Positions 6,212 through 6,661 of a stretch of 6,661 bases of DNA are shown one piece after another; within the stretch, counting starts at the first letter, position 1, and every line of letters starts with the position of its first letter. The stretch covers positions 1 through 6,661 of the forward strand of contig JARFPR010000011.1 in the NCBI GenBank assembly GCA_029288195.1, given 5' to 3'. The position numbers and the translations under genes were made by a program. This DNA comes from Gammaproteobacteria bacterium. GTDB taxonomy: Bacteria; Pseudomonadota; Gammaproteobacteria; GCA-001735895. A model generated the notes under the pieces. It worked only from the letters and a program-made list of their open reading frames with translations, did not search any database and was not told where the DNA came from.

Positions 6212-6661
6212 TCGATGATATTAACCGCTAAGCCACCCCGAGCGGTCTCCTTGTACTTGGTTTTCATATCGGCGCCGGTTTCACGCATGGTTTTGATGAC
6301 CTTGTCGAGCGATACGAAATGCTGGCCGTCGCCACGCATCGAGATTCGTGCGGCATTGATCGCCTTGACTGATGCCATTGCATTACGTTCGATGCAGGGC
6401 ACCTGTACCAGTCCACCCACCGGATCGCAGGTCAATCCCAGATTATGCTCCATGCCGATCTCGGCCGCGTTTTCAACCTGTTCCGGGGTACCGCCGAGGA
6501 CCTCGGTCAATGCTCCCGCCGCCATCGAGCAGGCACTGCCGACTTCACCCTGGCAGCCGACCTCGGCCCCCGAAATCGACGCATTTTCCTTGTACAAAAT
6601 GCCGATCGCTCCCGCGGTCAGCAAGAAACGTACGATACCATCGTCTTCGGCCGCCGGGTAA
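6205..6661 (-). CDS. sdaA: L-serine dehydratase (ammonia-lyase), C-terminal part; 5' end beyond window
   Basis: Iron-sulfur L-serine ammonia-lyase, which converts L-serine to pyruvate and ammonia in the cytoplasm. Only the last 151 residues are present, and the frame stays open to the window edge. The family signature includes GAIGILYKENASISGAEVG and GCQGEVGSACSMAAGAL (continuous region 17-51), then LTCDPVGG (76-83), QVPCIERNA (86-94) and the terminal NIIEC. Cysteines at visible positions 36, 78, 89 and 151 are spaced 42, 11 and 62 apart. From memory this equals the spacing of the three 4Fe-4S ligands and the C-terminal active-site-capping cysteine of the Legionella single-chain enzyme, so about 307 N-terminal residues should lie outside. 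This would be the single-chain type; sdaB or tdcG naming is equally possible. The stop overlaps the channel gene start. Confidence 0.95.
   Translation of the reverse strand, partial: YPAAEDDGIVRFLLTAGAIGILYKENASISGAEVGCQGEVGSACSMAAGALTEVLGGTPEQVENAAEIGMEHNLGLTCDPVGGLVQVPCIERNAMASVKAINAARISMRGDGQHFVSLDKVIKTMRETGADMKTKYKETARGGLAVNIIEC

Noticed and set aside
6215..6661. 148-codon plus-strand frame at the right edge
   Set aside because: It lies antisense to the clearly identified L-serine dehydratase, so it is a shadow.

Overview
The window is a compact bacterial chromosomal segment with seven protein genes and one probable small membrane-protein gene. Protein families, codon use, moderate-to-high GC, and a CTGT-N8-ACAG LexA-type operator all suggest a proteobacterium, most likely a gammaproteobacterium. 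This is inference: there is no rRNA or other taxonomic marker. I see no insertion sequence, phage gene, CRISPR array, tRNA or rRNA.

Left block (1-2591, minus strand). Three genes run right to left with overlapping ends: an iron-sulfur-type uracil-DNA glycosylase (UDG)-like protein (2591-1923), a PLP-dependent group II amino-acid decarboxylase (1930-527), and a LysE/RhtB-family exporter (530 to beyond position 1). The overlaps (8 and 4 bases) indicate one operon. Just upstream of the first gene, a perfect CTGT-N8-ACAG sequence (2602-2617) sits on a plausible promoter, so the operon may be controlled by LexA (SOS response). A DNA-repair-type gene joined to an amino-acid decarboxylase and exporter under a possible SOS box is the most interesting feature here.

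Middle block (2592-4927, plus strand). A 331-base divergent intergenic region leads to a small CbiX-type chelatase (2923-3309). A 225-base gap with a good -10 box and a strong ribosome binding site follows, then a class III omega-aminotransferase (3535-4887). An 8-bp perfect hairpin starts at that gene's stop codon, followed by a two-helix small membrane protein (4928-5128).

Right block (5132-6661, minus strand). An L-serine dehydratase gene, entering from the right edge, overlaps by 7 bases an MscS-type mechanosensitive channel gene, which ends 3 bases from the convergent small membrane-protein gene.

The theme is amino-acid and amine metabolism (decarboxylase, exporter, transaminase, serine deaminase). 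The substrates of the decarboxylase, exporter and transaminase cannot be read from sequence alone, and nothing proves that the three blocks work together.
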